Assembly (NCBI RefSeq): GCF_029910095.1
Contig: NZ_CP094526.1
Location: 1,302,001-1,366,000, forward strand
DNA from: Bradyrhizobium sp. ISRA464
Lineage (GTDB): Bacteria > Pseudomonadota > Alphaproteobacteria > Rhizobiales > Xanthobacteraceae
Reading direction: 5' to 3'
Length of the DNA: 64,000 nucleotides
Made by a program: the position numbers and the translations under genes. Of this stretch, positions 38,053 through 48,011 are shown piece after piece. Below the pieces are notes generated by a model. That model was not told the DNA's origin. It did no database searches and saw only the letters and a list, made by a program, of their open reading frames with translations. How positions within the stretch are numbered: position 1 is the stretch's first letter; each line of letters starts with the position of its first letter.

Positions 38053-38481
38053 ATGTCGCTGACCGCCCCGTTGAAACTGATTGCGCTTGACGCCGATGAC
38101 CTTGCGGTCATTTCCGCCCATGTGCAGGACGCGCGCGTCCAGGCCTGTGACATCGTCTGGCGGCAGTGCGAGAAGCGCCTCGTGGTCGGCATGAACAGGC
38201 TGGACTGGGAGCAGACCCTGTCGGGCGGGGCCTGCTCGCGGCGGCTGCTCGCCGCGCTGCGCTTCGACCGGGTGCTGGCCTGCAAGTCGCGCAACATCGA
38301 CCTGGCGGCCCCGGAAGCCACCCTGGAACTGCTCGGGATCGAATTCTGTGCCACCGATCCGCCGGGCGGCAGCGCGCTGCTGATGTTCAGCCACGGCGCG
38401 GCGCTGCGGCTGGATGTCGAGTGCCTGGAGTGCGAATTGACCGATCTCGGGACCGACGATCTCGGGACTTCGCGCCATTAG
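38053..38481 (+). CDS. DUF2948 family protein
   Basis: A 142-residue protein with LKLIALDADDLAVISAHVQD and the C-terminal LECELTDLG tail, typical of DUF2948. It nearly always lies beside hisD in Rhizobiales. Function unknown. Confidence 0.8.
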   Translation: MSLTAPLKLIALDADDLAVISAHVQDARVQACDIVWRQCEKRLVVGMNRLDWEQTLSGGACSRRLLAALRFDRVLACKSRNIDLAAPEATLELLGIEFCATDPPGGSALLMFSHGAALRLDVECLECELTDLGTDDLGTSRH

Positions 38482-38616
38482 AGCCCGGGACGCGGCATTC
38501 CGTGCCGATCCGCCGCACCGGGTTCGGAATGAGGAGCCTCGAAGGGTTGACGGCCATAATCCGCCGCGCCATTGAGCAGTGGACGTGATCCCTCGAGTCA
38601 TCCTTAGAAAGCCGCC

Positions 38617-39912
38617 ATGCCCGTTCGCCTGGACCGACAGAGCGCCGATTTCGACCAGCGATTCCGCGATTTCCTGGCAGCCAAGCGCGAGGTATCGGCC
38701 GATGTCGAGCGCGCCACCCGTGCCATCGTCGACGACGTGGTGGCCCGCGGCGATGCCGCGCTGATCGAGGCGACGAAGAAGTTCGACCGGCTCGACATCG
38801 ACGCATCCGGTCTGCGCGTCACCGCAGCCGAGGTCGATGCCGCGGTAAAGGCCTGCGACCCCAAGACGGTCGAGGCGCTCAAATTCGCCCGCGACCGGAT
38901 CGAGACCTTCCATCGCCGCCAGATGCCGAAGGACGAGCGTTTCACCGATGCCGCCGGCGTCGAGCTTGGCTGGCGCTGGAGCGCGGTCGACGCGGTCGGG
39001 CTCTACGTGCCCGGCGGCACCGCGGCCTATCCGTCCTCGGTGCTGATGAACGCGGTGCCGGCCAAGGTCGCCGGTGTGCCGCGGGTGGTGATGGTGGTGC
39101 CGGCGCCGGACGGCAGGCTGAACCCGCTGGTGCTCGCGGCCGCCGATCTCGGCGGCGTCTCCGAGATTTACCGCGTCGGCGGCGCGCAGGCGGTGGCCGC
39201 GCTCGCCTATGGCACCGCGACGATTGCGCCGGTCGCCAAGATCGTCGGCCCCGGCAATGCCTATGTCGCCGCGGCCAAGCGCCTGGTGTTCGGCAAGGTC
39301 GGCATCGATATGATCGCCGGCCCTTCCGAGGTGCTTGTGATCGCCGACGACACCGGCAATGCCGACTGGATCGCGGCCGACCTTCTGGCGCAGGCCGAGC
39401 ATGATGTCAGCGCGCAGTCGATCCTGATCACCGACAGTCCGCTGCTCGCCACCGATGTCGAGCGCGCGGTCGAGGCGCAGCTTGCGACGCTGCCGCGCGC
39501 CGCGATCGCGCGCGCTTCGTGGAACGACTTCGGCGCGGTGATCCAGGTGGCGAAACTCGAGGACGCGATCGAGCTCGCCAACGCGATCGCGGCCGAGCAT
39601 CTGGAGATCATGACCGCGGACGCCGAGGGCCTGTCGCAGAAGGTCCGCAATGCCGGCGCGATCTTCTTGGGCGCACACACGCCGGAGGCGATCGGCGACT
39701 ATGTCGGCGGCTCCAACCATGTGCTGCCGACCGCGCGCTCGGCGCGGTTCTCGTCGGGCCTCGGGGTGCTTGACTTCATGAAGCGAACCTCGATCCTGAA
39801 GTGCGGGCCGGATCAGCTCCGCGCGCTCGGGCCCGCCGCGATGACGCTCGGCCAGGCCGAGGGTCTCGATGCCCATTCACGTTCCGTCGGATTGCGCCTC
39901 AACCTCTCATGA
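38617..39912 (+). CDS. hisD: Histidinol dehydrogenase
   Basis: A 431-residue enzyme that oxidises L-histidinol to histidine in two NAD steps. Signatures are [53 protein letters not shown] and [10 protein letters not shown], holding zinc ligands and the catalytic Glu-His pair. Full length. Its stop overlaps the next start by ATGA. Confidence 0.95.
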   Translation: MPVRLDRQSADFDQRFRDFLAAKREVSADVERATRAIVDDVVARGDAALIEATKKFDRLDIDASGLRVTAAEVDAAVKACDPKTVEALKFARDRIETFHRRQMPKDERFTDAAGVELGWRWSAVDAVGLYVPGGTAAYPSSVLMNAVPAKVAGVPRVVMVVPAPDGRLNPLVLAAADLGGVSEIYRVGGAQAVAALAYGTATIAPVAKIVGPGNAYVAAAKRLVFGKVGIDMIAGPSEVLVIADDTGNADWIAADLLAQAEHDVSAQSILITDSPLLATDVERAVEAQLATLPRAAIARASWNDFGAVIQVAKLEDAIELANAIAAEHLEIMTADAEGLSQKVRNAGAIFLGAHTPEAIGDYVGGSNHVLPTARSARFSSGLGVLDFMKRTSILKCGPDQLRALGPAAMTLGQAEGLDAHSRSVGLRLNLS

Positions 39913-40412
39913 CCAAGCCACCTGCCGACGAGGATTCCAACAATCGCATCGTCGCGGTGACGCTCGACGAGGAATCGATCGGCCGTTCCGGGCCCGACAT
40001 CGAGCATGAGCGCGCGATCGCGATCTACGACCTGATCGAGCAGAATCTGTTCGCGCCCGAGGGCACCGAGCCCGGCCCTTACACGCTGCACATCGCCATC
40101 ACTGGCAACCGGCTGATGTTCGACATCCGCAAGGAGGACGGCACGCCCGTGGTGGCGCATCTGCTGTCGCTGACGCCGTTCCGCCGCGTCGTGAAGGATT
40201 ACTTCATGATCTGCGACAGCTACTACCAGGCGATCCGCACCGCGACGCCGGACAAGATCGAGGCGATCGATATGGGCCGCCGTGGCATCCATGACGAGGG
40301 CTCGCGCACGCTGCAGGAGCGGCTCAAGGGCAAGGTGCGCGTCGACTTCGAGACCGCGCGGCGGCTGTTCACGCTGATCACTGTGCTGCACTGGAAGGGT
40401 GAGGGCGCGTGA
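39909..40412 (+). CDS. UPF0262 family protein
   Basis: A 167-residue protein with [30 protein letters not shown] and [16 protein letters not shown], the UPF0262 signature. Conserved next to hisD in alphaproteobacteria. Function unknown. Translationally coupled to hisD. Confidence 0.85.
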   Translation: MTKPPADEDSNNRIVAVTLDEESIGRSGPDIEHERAIAIYDLIEQNLFAPEGTEPGPYTLHIAITGNRLMFDIRKEDGTPVVAHLLSLTPFRRVVKDYFMICDSYYQAIRTATPDKIEAIDMGRRGIHDEGSRTLQERLKGKVRVDFETARRLFTLITVLHWKGEGA

Positions 40413-40466
40413 TGGGGGACGCCAAGCTTGACGGGGGCGTGCCCCGGTCGAAAAAAGCCTGATCGC

Positions 40467-40931
40467 ATGGAGGCGCCGCGCGCGCGCAATCCGCAGGCCG
40501 TGCTGTTCGCATGCGGCCACAACGCCGTACGCTCGCCGATGGCCGAGAGCCTGCTGCAGCACATGTTCCCGCAAGGTCTCTATGTGCGCTCGGCCGGCGT
40601 GAAGAAGGGCGAGCTCGACCCGTTCGCGGTCGCCGTGATGGCCGAATACGGCCAGGACATCTCCGGCCACAAGCCCGTCACCTTCGAGGAGCTCGAGGAT
40701 TGGGAAGGGTTGAACTTCGACCTGATCATCACGCTGTCGCCGGAGGCGCACCACAAGGCGCTCGATCTCACCCGGACGCTCGCCGCCGACGTCGAATATT
40801 GGCCGACGCAGGACCCGACCGGCACCAACGGCAACCGCGAGCAGAAGCTCGCCGCCTATCGCGAGGTCTGCGACAGCCTGTTGCTGCGCATCCGCCGCCG
40901 CTTTGCGCAAGCGGGGGCGGCAAGCATATAG
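40467..40931 (+). CDS. Low-molecular-weight protein-tyrosine phosphatase/arsenate reductase family protein
   Basis: A 154-residue protein with the CX5R phosphate loop in VLFACGHNAVRSPMAE and the late Asp in YWPTQDPTG. It could be a tyrosine phosphatase or an ArsC-like reductase; no second reducing Cys pair is obvious, which favours phosphatase. Located 54 bases after the UPF0262 gene. Confidence 0.82.
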   Translation: MEAPRARNPQAVLFACGHNAVRSPMAESLLQHMFPQGLYVRSAGVKKGELDPFAVAVMAEYGQDISGHKPVTFEELEDWEGLNFDLIITLSPEAHHKALDLTRTLAADVEYWPTQDPTGTNGNREQKLAAYREVCDSLLLRIRRRFAQAGAASI

Positions 40932-40963
40932 TGAACTCGACAGTGGCCGCACACTCCGCTTCG

Positions 40964-41117
40964 CCTCTCCTTGTGGGAGAGGCCGGATTGCATCGCCAGA
41001 TGCAATCCGGGTGAGGGGTCCCGGTCTTTCAAGGGACGGCGGTCGACGGACAGACCTGAACCCCTCACCCGGAATTCAAGCTGCGCTTGAATTCCGACCT
41101 CTCCCACAAGGGAGAGG
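40964..41117. repeat. Long palindromic intergenic repeat
   Basis: Outer arms CCTCTCCTTGTGGGAGAGG and CCTCTCCCACAAGGGAGAGG flank inner arms with gtgagggg/cccctcac and small hairpins (GATTGCATCGCCAGATGCAATC; AATTCAAGCTGCGCTTGAATT, each written here only in part by position 40984-41007 and 41073-41094). Same family as 6396-6517. It fills most of the 370-base gap before maf. Confidence 0.65.
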
Positions 41118-41302
41118 TGAACAGGCCTGCTTATCCGACCGACGAATTTGGGGCTTGTCGCCAGACTGACAAACAGCTGTGCTTATGGGGCCTTGTCTCC
41201 ATCGGGGAGCGCGATTCGCGGCCGGTTCCAAGGTTGTGCAAGCATGCCCCATCCGATAGGTTCCGCCCGCGTTCGTCCCCCCGATTCCAGCCCAAAACCC
41301 GC

Positions 41303-41932
41303 ATGCTAGGCCGTCCCAAATTCGTTCTTGCTTCCGGTTCGCCGCGGCGGCTGGCGCTGCTCAACCAGGCCGGCATCGAGCCCGATGCGCTGCGCCCGGC
41401 CGATGTCGACGAGACCCCGCGGCGGGGCGAGCTGCCGCGCGCCTGCGCCAACCGTCTGGCGCGCGCCAAAGCGGATGCGGCGCTGAAGTCGGTGCATCTT
41501 GATGATGATCTGCGCGGCTCGTTCATCATGGCGGCCGACACCGTGGTCGCGGTCGGCCGCCGCATCCTGCCGAAAGCCAATCTGGTCGACGAGGCCGCGC
41601 AGTGCCTGCGGCTGCTCTCGGGCCGCAACCACCGCGTCTACACCGCGATCTGCGTGGTGACGCCGAAGGAGGCATTCCGCCAGCGCCTGGTCGAGACGCG
41701 CGTCCGCTTCAAGCGGCTTAGCGAGGACGACATCCAGGCCTATATCGGCTCCGGGGAATGGCGCGGAAAGGCCGGCGGCTACGCCGTGCAGGGCATCGCC
41801 GGATCTTTCGTGGTCAAGATGGTCGGCTCCTACACCAATGTGGTCGGCCTGCCGCTCTACGAGACCGTGACGCTGCTCGGCGGCGAGGGCTTTCCGATCC
41901 GCTACGGCTGGCTTAACTCCGTCGCGGTGTGA
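41303..41932 (+). CDS. maf: Maf family nucleoside triphosphate pyrophosphatase
   Basis: A 209-residue protein with the diagnostic [12 protein letters not shown] loop, [15 protein letters not shown] (catalytic Asp) and the late [15 protein letters not shown]. Maf proteins hydrolyse non-canonical or modified NTPs. Located in the conserved hisD-maf-yacG block. Confidence 0.92.
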   Translation: MLGRPKFVLASGSPRRLALLNQAGIEPDALRPADVDETPRRGELPRACANRLARAKADAALKSVHLDDDLRGSFIMAADTVVAVGRRILPKANLVDEAAQCLRLLSGRNHRVYTAICVVTPKEAFRQRLVETRVRFKRLSEDDIQAYIGSGEWRGKAGGYAVQGIAGSFVVKMVGSYTNVVGLPLYETVTLLGGEGFPIRYGWLNSVAV

Positions 41933-42052
41933 GGGCCGACAGGCATAGAGCTTGGCGCCGCATCCGCAGTGCACCTCTCCCCTTGTAAGGAGGAGAGGAG
42001 CCTCGCGGCCATCGCGCCCTTGAATCGGCAGTTGGTGTAGGCTGTCTCAGCC

Positions 42053-42235
42053 ATGGATGACCAAGCACGAAAACCCTCGGGCCCGGCGCGGCCTTGCCCG
42101 ATCTGCGGCAAACCCGCCGAGCAGGCCTTCCGCCCGTTCTGTTCCCCGCGCTGCCGCGACGTCGACCTGAACCGCTGGCTGAGCGGCGCCTATGTCGTCC
42201 CCGGCCGCGAGGACGACGAGGAGGACCCGGAATAG
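42053..42235 (+). CDS. yacG: DNA gyrase inhibitor YacG
   Basis: A 60-residue zinc finger protein: [20 protein letters not shown] supplies four Cys ligands, followed by [15 protein letters not shown]. YacG binds GyrB. It follows maf as in many alphaproteobacteria. Confidence 0.92.
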   Translation: MDDQARKPSGPARPCPICGKPAEQAFRPFCSPRCRDVDLNRWLSGAYVVPGREDDEEDPE

Positions 42236-42377
42236 CCCCGATTTCCCAACAAGTTGGGGAAACCTTTGGTCCGGGGCAGCGCCCGGCGAAGCCAATGGCG
42301 AAGCCGGGTGGACACAGCGCTTCGACCTCTCTATAAACCGCCCGCTCGCTTCGGCCTTTTCGGCTCAAGCCGGGTAT

Positions 42378-42453
42378 GCCCAGGTAGCTCAGTTGGTAGA
42401 GCATGCGACTGAAAATCGCAGTGTCGGTGGTTCGATCCCGCCCCTGGGCACCA
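42378..42453 (+). tRNA. tRNA-Phe (GAA)
   Basis: A 76-base cloverleaf with encoded CCA. The acceptor stem is GCCCAGG with CCTGGGC, the D arm holds AGCTCAGTTGGTAGAGC, the anticodon loop reads CTGAAAA (GAA), and the T loop is TTCGATC. Its 3' end is repeated at 50569 and 54103. Confidence 0.96.
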
Positions 42454-42465
42454 AATCCACGCTTT
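42442..42465. repeat. tRNA-Phe 3' end, att copy A
   Basis: CCCTGGGCACCAAATCCACG plus cttt is identical to 50569-50592, and similarity continues about 40 bases further with few changes. It marks the start of the accessory region. Confidence 0.75.
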
Positions 42466-42564
42466 TCCACGCTGGAGCACGATCGTGTACGTTTGCGTTC
42501 GCTAGGGCGCGAACTCATCAGCGCAACGAGTACGCGCCCCAGTTCGATTTAAGCCAACAACCGG

Positions 42565-43473
42565 TCAGTAGTCCCAGAAGACCGGTACCCAGCGAAACGC
42601 GTCGCCGTCCACCGCGACCCGACCGACAGACGGGAATGGCAGGTGAGTGGCCACCAGCATCTCGCCGGTCTCAGCCAGCTCCCGCAAGAGACGGACCCGA
42701 ACGCGCGCCGCCTCTTCGGGGTCGTGCTCGAAACCGTTGTGCCAGTCGGGTTGCTCAAAGCCGACCGTAAACACGGCATCGCCTGCGAACGTCAGCGCGT
42801 TGCCGCCGGACGCCAGTCGGACCACGCTGTGCCCGGGGGTGTGGCCGCCGGTGCGACGGACGATCACGCCCGGTGCCACCTCGTGCTCCTCATCGAACTG
42901 CCGCAGCTGATTGTGGTATTCCTTCGCGAACCGCTTGGCGGCCGACCGAAGCGCCTCCGGAAACCCCGGTGGCATCGCGGTGTGGGAGAAATCGGGCGAC
43001 TCCCAGAATTTGACCTCGGCGGCCGCCACGTGGATTCGCAGGTCCGGACGCAACTGGTCCTTCACCCCGTCGACGAGCAGTCCGCCAATGTGGTCCATGT
43101 GCATGTGAGTCAGCACCACGTCGGTCACGGACGCAAGATCGATCCCGGCGGCGTCCAGTCGCTTGATCAACTGCCCGGCCCGCGGCAGGTGCAAGTCCGG
43201 GTCGCCTCCTAATCCTGCGTCGATGAGGATGGTCCGACCGCCGCTGCGCACCAGGACCGCGTTCAGCGCCCAGTCGAAAGCGTCCTGCGGCAGGAACATG
43301 TCCTTCAGCCAGGCCGCCCGGATGGCCGGGTCGGCGTTGTGTCCCAACATCTTGGTGGGCAGCGGTAGCACCCCGTCGCTGACCACCAGCACGTCGATCT
43401 CGCCGACCTTCAGCGCGTAGCGCGACGGAACCAATTCGTCAGGCTTCGATCTAACGGCAGTATCTAGGCTCAT
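42565..43473 (-). CDS. MBL-fold metallo-hydrolase (lactonase-like)
   Basis: A 302-residue protein with LTHMHMDHIGGLLVDG (HxHxDH), RRTGGHTPGHS, FAGDAVFTVGF and a final ATHLPFPSVG. This two-metal site pattern is shared with AiiA-type lactonases and related hydrolases; substrate unknown. The ATG at 43473 has AGGAGACAAAC upstream; an earlier ATG at 43512 is weaker. A candidate AraC operator lies about 190 bases upstream. First gene of the tRNA-Phe accessory region. Confidence 0.83.
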   Translation of the reverse strand: MSLDTAVRSKPDELVPSRYALKVGEIDVLVVSDGVLPLPTKMLGHNADPAIRAAWLKDMFLPQDAFDWALNAVLVRSGGRTILIDAGLGGDPDLHLPRAGQLIKRLDAAGIDLASVTDVVLTHMHMDHIGGLLVDGVKDQLRPDLRIHVAAAEVKFWESPDFSHTAMPPGFPEALRSAAKRFAKEYHNQLRQFDEEHEVAPGVIVRRTGGHTPGHSVVRLASGGNALTFAGDAVFTVGFEQPDWHNGFEHDPEEAARVRVRLLRELAETGEMLVATHLPFPSVGRVAVDGDAFRWVPVFWDY

Positions 43474-43663
43474 GTTTGTCTCCTGCTGAGTGTTGCGGAT
43501 CATCTGGTTCATCTTTGAAAACTCCTGCGTTTGATCTGGGCGTTCGATCCTGGGCGGGCCGCGCTTCCCGCGTGGGAAGTGCGGTCAACATTGGTGAGGT
43601 GTTCAGAGATCGGTGACACGCTCGGCGCGTCACCGTGATGGTCTATCGAACTTGACTTGCGAC

Positions 43664-43706
43664 TGCCCCAGAGCGGTTGCGGTCCCTACAGGGCGATTGC
43701 TGCTAA
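43664..43706. promoter_or_regulatory. Candidate AraC-type operator, copy 1
   Basis: 43 bases closely match 46956-46998. On the minus strand they contain tandem half-sites GCAATCGCCCT and GCAACCGCTCT about 20 bases apart, the layout used by AraC-family dimers. It stands upstream of the MBL hydrolase gene. Confidence 0.6.
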
Positions 43707-43800
43707 GCATGCGCCTGCGCAATCGCTCAGGCTTTCGCAGGACAAAGGCTCACTCGGGCAACAATGGTCGGCGTCGCAAAGCGGCCGTACCGTCCTGCAA

Positions 43801-44547
43801 CTAAGACAGTCCCAAGCCACCATCGATAGCGACCACCTGCCCCGTCATCCATTCCGAAGCTGGGCCGGCAAGCCGCACGATCCATTCTGCGACGTCGTCC
43901 GGAAGGCCGCGCCGCCCGAGCGGGATGCGCGCGCGCTCCTGCTCCTTGATGGCCGCAGCCTGTTCCAAGGACAGCCCCATCATGCCAGTCAAAGCGCCTG
44001 ATTCCGTTGGCCCCGCGGCGACGGCGTTCACCCGTATGCCGAGTGGCGCAAGCTCCAGCGCCCAGCAGCGGGTCAAGTGCTCCAACGCCGCCTTGCTGGA
44101 TGCGTAGTGGGACAGTCCAGCCGCCGGCTTATGACCGAAGGTGCTTGAGACATTGATGATCGTGCCCCGTGTTGCCTGCAGGTAGGGAAGAGCAGCAGCG
44201 GCGAGCAGACTTGGGCCGAGCACGTTCACGGAGAAAATGTCCATGATCCGATCGGCTGTCGCATCGGCCAGCGGAAGGATTGCCCCTGCGCCCGCGTTAT
44301 TGACCAACGCATCCACCTTGCCCCATGTATCGACCGCCTTGGCGATTGTGCGCTTGGCATCTTCGGCAGAGGCTGCATCTGCAACCAGGCCGGCAATGTT
44401 CGCATGCCCGGCAATCGTTTCTTCGATGGGGCCGGAACGGCGGCCGGTCACGAGCACCTTATCGCCTTGTCTGGCGAACCGTAGTGCCGCTGCCCGCCCG
44501 ATGCCAGAGCTGCCACCCGTCACGATGACGACCTTTTCACTTTTCAT
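43801..44547 (-). CDS. SDR-family oxidoreductase
   Basis: A 248-residue Rossmann protein with VTGGSSGIGRAAAL (cofactor), NNAGAGA, a catalytic Ser in INVSSTFG and YASSK (Tyr/Lys). The NADP preference is suggested by GRR after the second strand. Substrate unknown. A relic of another SDR tail lies just upstream. Confidence 0.88.
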   Translation of the reverse strand: MKSEKVVIVTGGSSGIGRAAALRFARQGDKVLVTGRRSGPIEETIAGHANIAGLVADAASAEDAKRTIAKAVDTWGKVDALVNNAGAGAILPLADATADRIMDIFSVNVLGPSLLAAAALPYLQATRGTIINVSSTFGHKPAAGLSHYASSKAALEHLTRCWALELAPLGIRVNAVAAGPTESGALTGMMGLSLEQAAAIKEQERARIPLGRRGLPDDVAEWIVRLAGPASEWMTGQVVAIDGGLGLS

Positions 44548-44567
44548 CTTCGATCTCCTTCTTTGGT

Positions 44568-44640
44568 TTACTGGGCAGTCCAGCCGCCATCGAGCCAGAC
44601 TGCCGTGGGCTCGCGCGTGAGTGCGCGGCCGATGTCGTGT
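44568..44640 (-). pseudogene. C-terminal relic of a second SDR gene
   Basis: The minus strand encodes DIGRALTREPTAVWLDGGWTAQ (stop at 44568-44570) split over this stretch; LDGGWTAQ is a classic SDR C-terminus. It has no start and no upstream body, so it is a deletion scar between the NADH dehydrogenase-like gene and the intact SDR gene. Confidence 0.6.
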
Positions 44641-44647
44641 GAGACGC

Positions 44648-45853
44648 CTAGAGGTCAGTCACGCGCTCCGGATCGGCCGAGGCCAGCGCGGCGGCACGCT
44701 GTGCACGCGGCGGATAGATCCACACGGTGTTGATTTCCTGCTTGGTTTTCTTGGCTACGTCGCCGATCATTTCCACCTTGCGCTCCCAGCCGCGCGTGAA
44801 GAGTGCGCCGGCTTCTCCGAGGTCGAGGCAGGTGACGTAGGCCTTCTGGTGATACGGCTTAGTCGACACGCCCAGCAGCTCCGCGGCGGCATTGTTGCCG
44901 GCGAAGGCGCCCATCCGCGTGGCGTGCTGACACGACATCAGTGCGTAATTGCCGACATCATCGCATGCTGCCCTGGCCGCATCGCCGGTGGCGAAAACGC
45001 CGGCGACCCCCGGCACGCGCAAGTCGCGGTCGACCAGCAGCCGGCCGAAATTGTCGCGCTCGGCGGGGATCTGCTGTGTCAACGGCGCGGCGCGAATGCC
45101 CGCCGCCCAGATCACGGTCTCGGCTTCGATGTGCTCTCCGTTGGAAAGCGTGACGCCGGATTCGTCGAGCGAGGCGACGCCGGCGCCGAGCCGGGTCTCC
45201 ACACCGAGCTTGCGCAGCGCGTCCTCGATGATGGGGCGGGGACCTTCGCCCATATCGGGGGCGATCGCGTTGTTGCGATCGACGATGATGACGCGAGGGT
45301 TGGCATTCTTTCCGAGGACTGCGCGAAGCCGCGCCGGCATCTCGGTGGCAGCCTCGATGCCGGTGAAGCCGCCCCCGGCCACGACGACCGTGTCGCGCCC
45401 GTTCCTTGCCGGTCGATCGGCCAGACTGTGCAGATGCCGGTCGAGCGCAATCGCATCGTCGAGCTGGTCGACGGAAAAGCCGTGCTCGGCAAGGCCGGGG
45501 ACATTCGGACGGAACAGCCTGCTGCCGGTGGCGACAACCAGACGATCGTAGGGGAGCGTCTTTCGCGCGCCTTTGGCGGCGACGACGTCCACGGTGCGGG
45601 CTTTGGTGTCGATCGTCTCGGCGCTGCCTTGCACATAGACGACGTCGATGGCCTTGAGGACATCTTGGAGAGGTGCCGTCAGTGTCTCGGGCTTCGGTTC
45701 GTAGAGCCGCGGGCGAACCACCAGCGTTGGCTCTGGTGCGATCAGCGCGATTTCGAGTTCCTCGGGTGAGACACCCTGGATGTCGCGCAGACGGGCAGCG
45801 GAAAGTGCAGCATACATGCCGGCGAAGCCGGCGCCAATGATGACAAGTCGCAT
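44648..45853 (-). CDS. NAD(P)/FAD-dependent oxidoreductase (NDH-2-like)
   Basis: A 401-residue flavoprotein: VIIGAGFAGMYAALSAARL (FAD), VVVAGGGFTGIEAATEM (NADH) and GVFATGDAARA (FAD, late). This arrangement is that of type II NADH:quinone dehydrogenases and relatives. No clear C-terminal membrane helix, so it may act as a soluble reductase. The ATG at 45853 follows GGAGAA. Confidence 0.85.
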   Translation of the reverse strand: MRLVIIGAGFAGMYAALSAARLRDIQGVSPEELEIALIAPEPTLVVRPRLYEPKPETLTAPLQDVLKAIDVVYVQGSAETIDTKARTVDVVAAKGARKTLPYDRLVVATGSRLFRPNVPGLAEHGFSVDQLDDAIALDRHLHSLADRPARNGRDTVVVAGGGFTGIEAATEMPARLRAVLGKNANPRVIIVDRNNAIAPDMGEGPRPIIEDALRKLGVETRLGAGVASLDESGVTLSNGEHIEAETVIWAAGIRAAPLTQQIPAERDNFGRLLVDRDLRVPGVAGVFATGDAARAACDDVGNYALMSCQHATRMGAFAGNNAAAELLGVSTKPYHQKAYVTCLDLGEAGALFTRGWERKVEMIGDVAKKTKQEINTVWIYPPRAQRAAALASADPERVTDL

Positions 45854-45907
45854 GTGATTTTCTCCAGTGGTTTGAGTTCTTCCGGTGCAAAGACGCAAGT
45901 GAAGACG

Positions 45908-46738
45908 CTAGACCGCCATGAACGAGAGCAGCGCGTCGTTGACGAGGTCGGCATGAGTCGTGCACATGCCGTGCGGCAGCTTCTCGTAGATTTTAAGCGT
46001 GCTACGTTTCAGCAGCTTCGCCGACAGAGGCGCGGAGTCAGCGACAGGCACGATCTGATCGTCATCGCCATGCAGGACGAGCGTGGGCACAGCGATGTTC
46101 TTGAGGTCCTCGCTGAAATCCGTCTCGGAGAATGCCTTGATGCCGTCGTAGTGTGCCTTGGCGCAGCCCATCATGGCTTGGCGCCACCAATTCCAGATCA
46201 CCGCCGGCGATGCTTCCGCACCGGGGCGGTTGTAGCCGTAGAACGGGCCGCCCGCGAAATCGAGATAGAACTGCGACCTGTTTGTGGCGAGCTGCCTGCG
46301 CAGGCTGTCGAACGCTCCGATGGGCAAGCCGCCCGGATTGGCCTCCGTCTTCAACATCAACGGCGGCACGGCGCCGATCAGGACCAGCTTTGCCGCTCGA
46401 TGCCTGCCATGTCGCGCAACATAGCGTGCGGCCTCTCCGCCACCAGTGGAATGGCCGACGTGAACAGCGTTACGAAGATCAAGATGCTCGACGACCGCTG
46501 CGACATCGGCTGCGTAGTGATCCATGTCGTGGCCGTCACTCACCTGGCTTGAGCGACCGTGACCGCGGCGATCATGGGCGATGACGCGATAGCCTTTCTC
46601 GACGAAGAACAGCATTTGAGTGTCCCAGTCGTCGGAGCTGAGCGGCCAGCCGTGATGAAAGACAATCGGCTGGGCGGACTTCGGCCCCCAGTCCTTGTAG
46701 AAAATCTGGGCGCCGTCTTTGGTCGTAACGAAGGTCAT
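45908..46738 (-). CDS. Alpha/beta hydrolase (non-haem chloroperoxidase-like)
   Basis: A 276-residue hydrolase with the nucleophile elbow [13 protein letters not shown] (Ser), a late Asp in [10 protein letters not shown] and a His in [10 protein letters not shown], completing the triad. The opening [15 protein letters not shown] is typical of cofactor-free haloperoxidase-like esterases. An in-frame ATG at 46897 with a good GAGAGGAA site would add 53 residues that look like a twin-arginine signal ([15 protein letters not shown], then STSAAG), so the protein may be exported. A candidate AraC operator lies upstream at 46956-46998. Confidence 0.85.
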   Translation of the reverse strand: MTFVTTKDGAQIFYKDWGPKSAQPIVFHHGWPLSSDDWDTQMLFFVEKGYRVIAHDRRGHGRSSQVSDGHDMDHYAADVAAVVEHLDLRNAVHVGHSTGGGEAARYVARHGRHRAAKLVLIGAVPPLMLKTEANPGGLPIGAFDSLRRQLATNRSQFYLDFAGGPFYGYNRPGAEASPAVIWNWWRQAMMGCAKAHYDGIKAFSETDFSEDLKNIAVPTLVLHGDDDQIVPVADSAPLSAKLLKRSTLKIYEKLPHGMCTTHADLVNDALLSFMAV

Positions 46739-46955
46739 GAGATCGGTCCTTTGGTTGGGGTGTGTCGAATTCCTCGTTTCTGTGCCGGCCGCCGAGGTGG
46801 AGCGAACGGTTAGCGAAGTCGCATACATGAGCGTGGTCGCGAGCACCTTCCGCCGCGATGCGTTCGCAAGCCGGCTGACGGAGTTATTCCAGGCCATTCA
46901 TTCCTCTCTGTCGTTGGTGTGGTCGCGACGAGTTGTAACGAACCGAGTGGCCCGT

Positions 46956-46998
46956 TGCCCCAGAGCGATTGATGTACCTGTAGGGTGATTGCTGCTAA
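46956..46998. promoter_or_regulatory. Candidate AraC-type operator, copy 2
   Basis: Near-identical to 43664-43706, with tandem half-sites GCAATCACCCT and TCAATCGCTCT on the minus strand. It overlaps the stop codon of the AraC gene and lies upstream of the alpha/beta hydrolase gene. Confidence 0.6.
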
Positions 46999-47948
46999 CG
47001 TATGCGGCGCCGCCACTCGCTCGGCGTCTCGCCGGTCAGCTTCCTGAACGCCGCGGCGAAGGCGGTCTGCGAGGAATAGCCAAGCGCGGCTGCGATCGCG
47101 ACGATCGATGCGTCGCTATCGCGCAGCATGTTCATCGCCTGCTCCAGCCGGTATTGGCGCAGCCAGGCATGGGGTGACAGTCCAGTGCTCTCCTTGAACG
47201 CACGGCAGAAATGAAAGCGCGACAGACCGGCCTCCGAAGCAAGCGCTGCGAGCGAGACGTCCGTATCGACATCCGAACGCAAGCGTTCGAAGGCGCGTAC
47301 CAGTACCTTCGGCGACAGCCCGCCCATAACCGGCTGAAACGTGGTTGGCGATCCGGCATGCGCGGCCAGAAGGCGCGTGGCCAGGAGATCTGTCACTTGC
47401 TGCCTGAACAGCGCATCTAGCGCCTCGTTGCCCTCCAGGACATCCGCCGCACTCAAGAGCAGCCGGGATGTGATGGTGTCGGCATGCCCTGTTCGCTCCA
47501 GGAGATTGCCGGGACCGGCCATATCGGCTTCGCTCGCAACCCGCTGGAGCGTTGTATGCGGAAGATAGAGCTGAACGACGTTGACAAGCCCGGGAATATC
47601 CCATCGGGCGCTTGAGCCAGCCGGGATGATCGTCACCACACCGGAACGCGCCGTTCCGATCGCAACCGATCTCCCTGAGCGCCGCTCCAGGCGCTGCATG
47701 GAGCCGGTGTACGTCATGATGACATGATCAGCCATGGGCTCGACGACATCGTGCAGAGCTCCATGCTTCCAATGGGCGATCGTGCCACTGGATGGGTCTG
47801 AAGCCATGCGAAGTGGTGCAGTCTTGAGTACGCGCGCCATTTCCACGCCGGCGGGACGCCGATCGGGGTCGGGCGGAGTCCCTTGGCGTTCGTCAGACGC
47901 GGCCCGCGGATCCTCCTGCGAAGGATCACGCAAGATAGACTTGCTCAT
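46995..47948 (-). CDS. AraC-family transcriptional regulator
   Basis: A 317-residue regulator. The N-terminal sensing domain precedes a double helix-turn-helix (SLAALASEAGLSRFHFCRAFK and IVAIAAALGYSSQTAFAAAF, ending GETPSEWRR). Position and the two repeated operator-like elements suggest it controls the hydrolase and MBL operons. It starts 63 bases after the NmrA-like gene, probably in one operon. Confidence 0.9.
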   Translation of the reverse strand: MSKSILRDPSQEDPRAASDERQGTPPDPDRRPAGVEMARVLKTAPLRMASDPSSGTIAHWKHGALHDVVEPMADHVIMTYTGSMQRLERRSGRSVAIGTARSGVVTIIPAGSSARWDIPGLVNVVQLYLPHTTLQRVASEADMAGPGNLLERTGHADTITSRLLLSAADVLEGNEALDALFRQQVTDLLATRLLAAHAGSPTTFQPVMGGLSPKVLVRAFERLRSDVDTDVSLAALASEAGLSRFHFCRAFKESTGLSPHAWLRQYRLEQAMNMLRDSDASIVAIAAALGYSSQTAFAAAFRKLTGETPSEWRRRIR

Positions 47949-48011
47949 GAGTTCGTGCTCGCAGCGGGAAGGCCGTGTATGCGGTGAGGAGTTAGCGGCA
48001 GGCCGGGCTTG

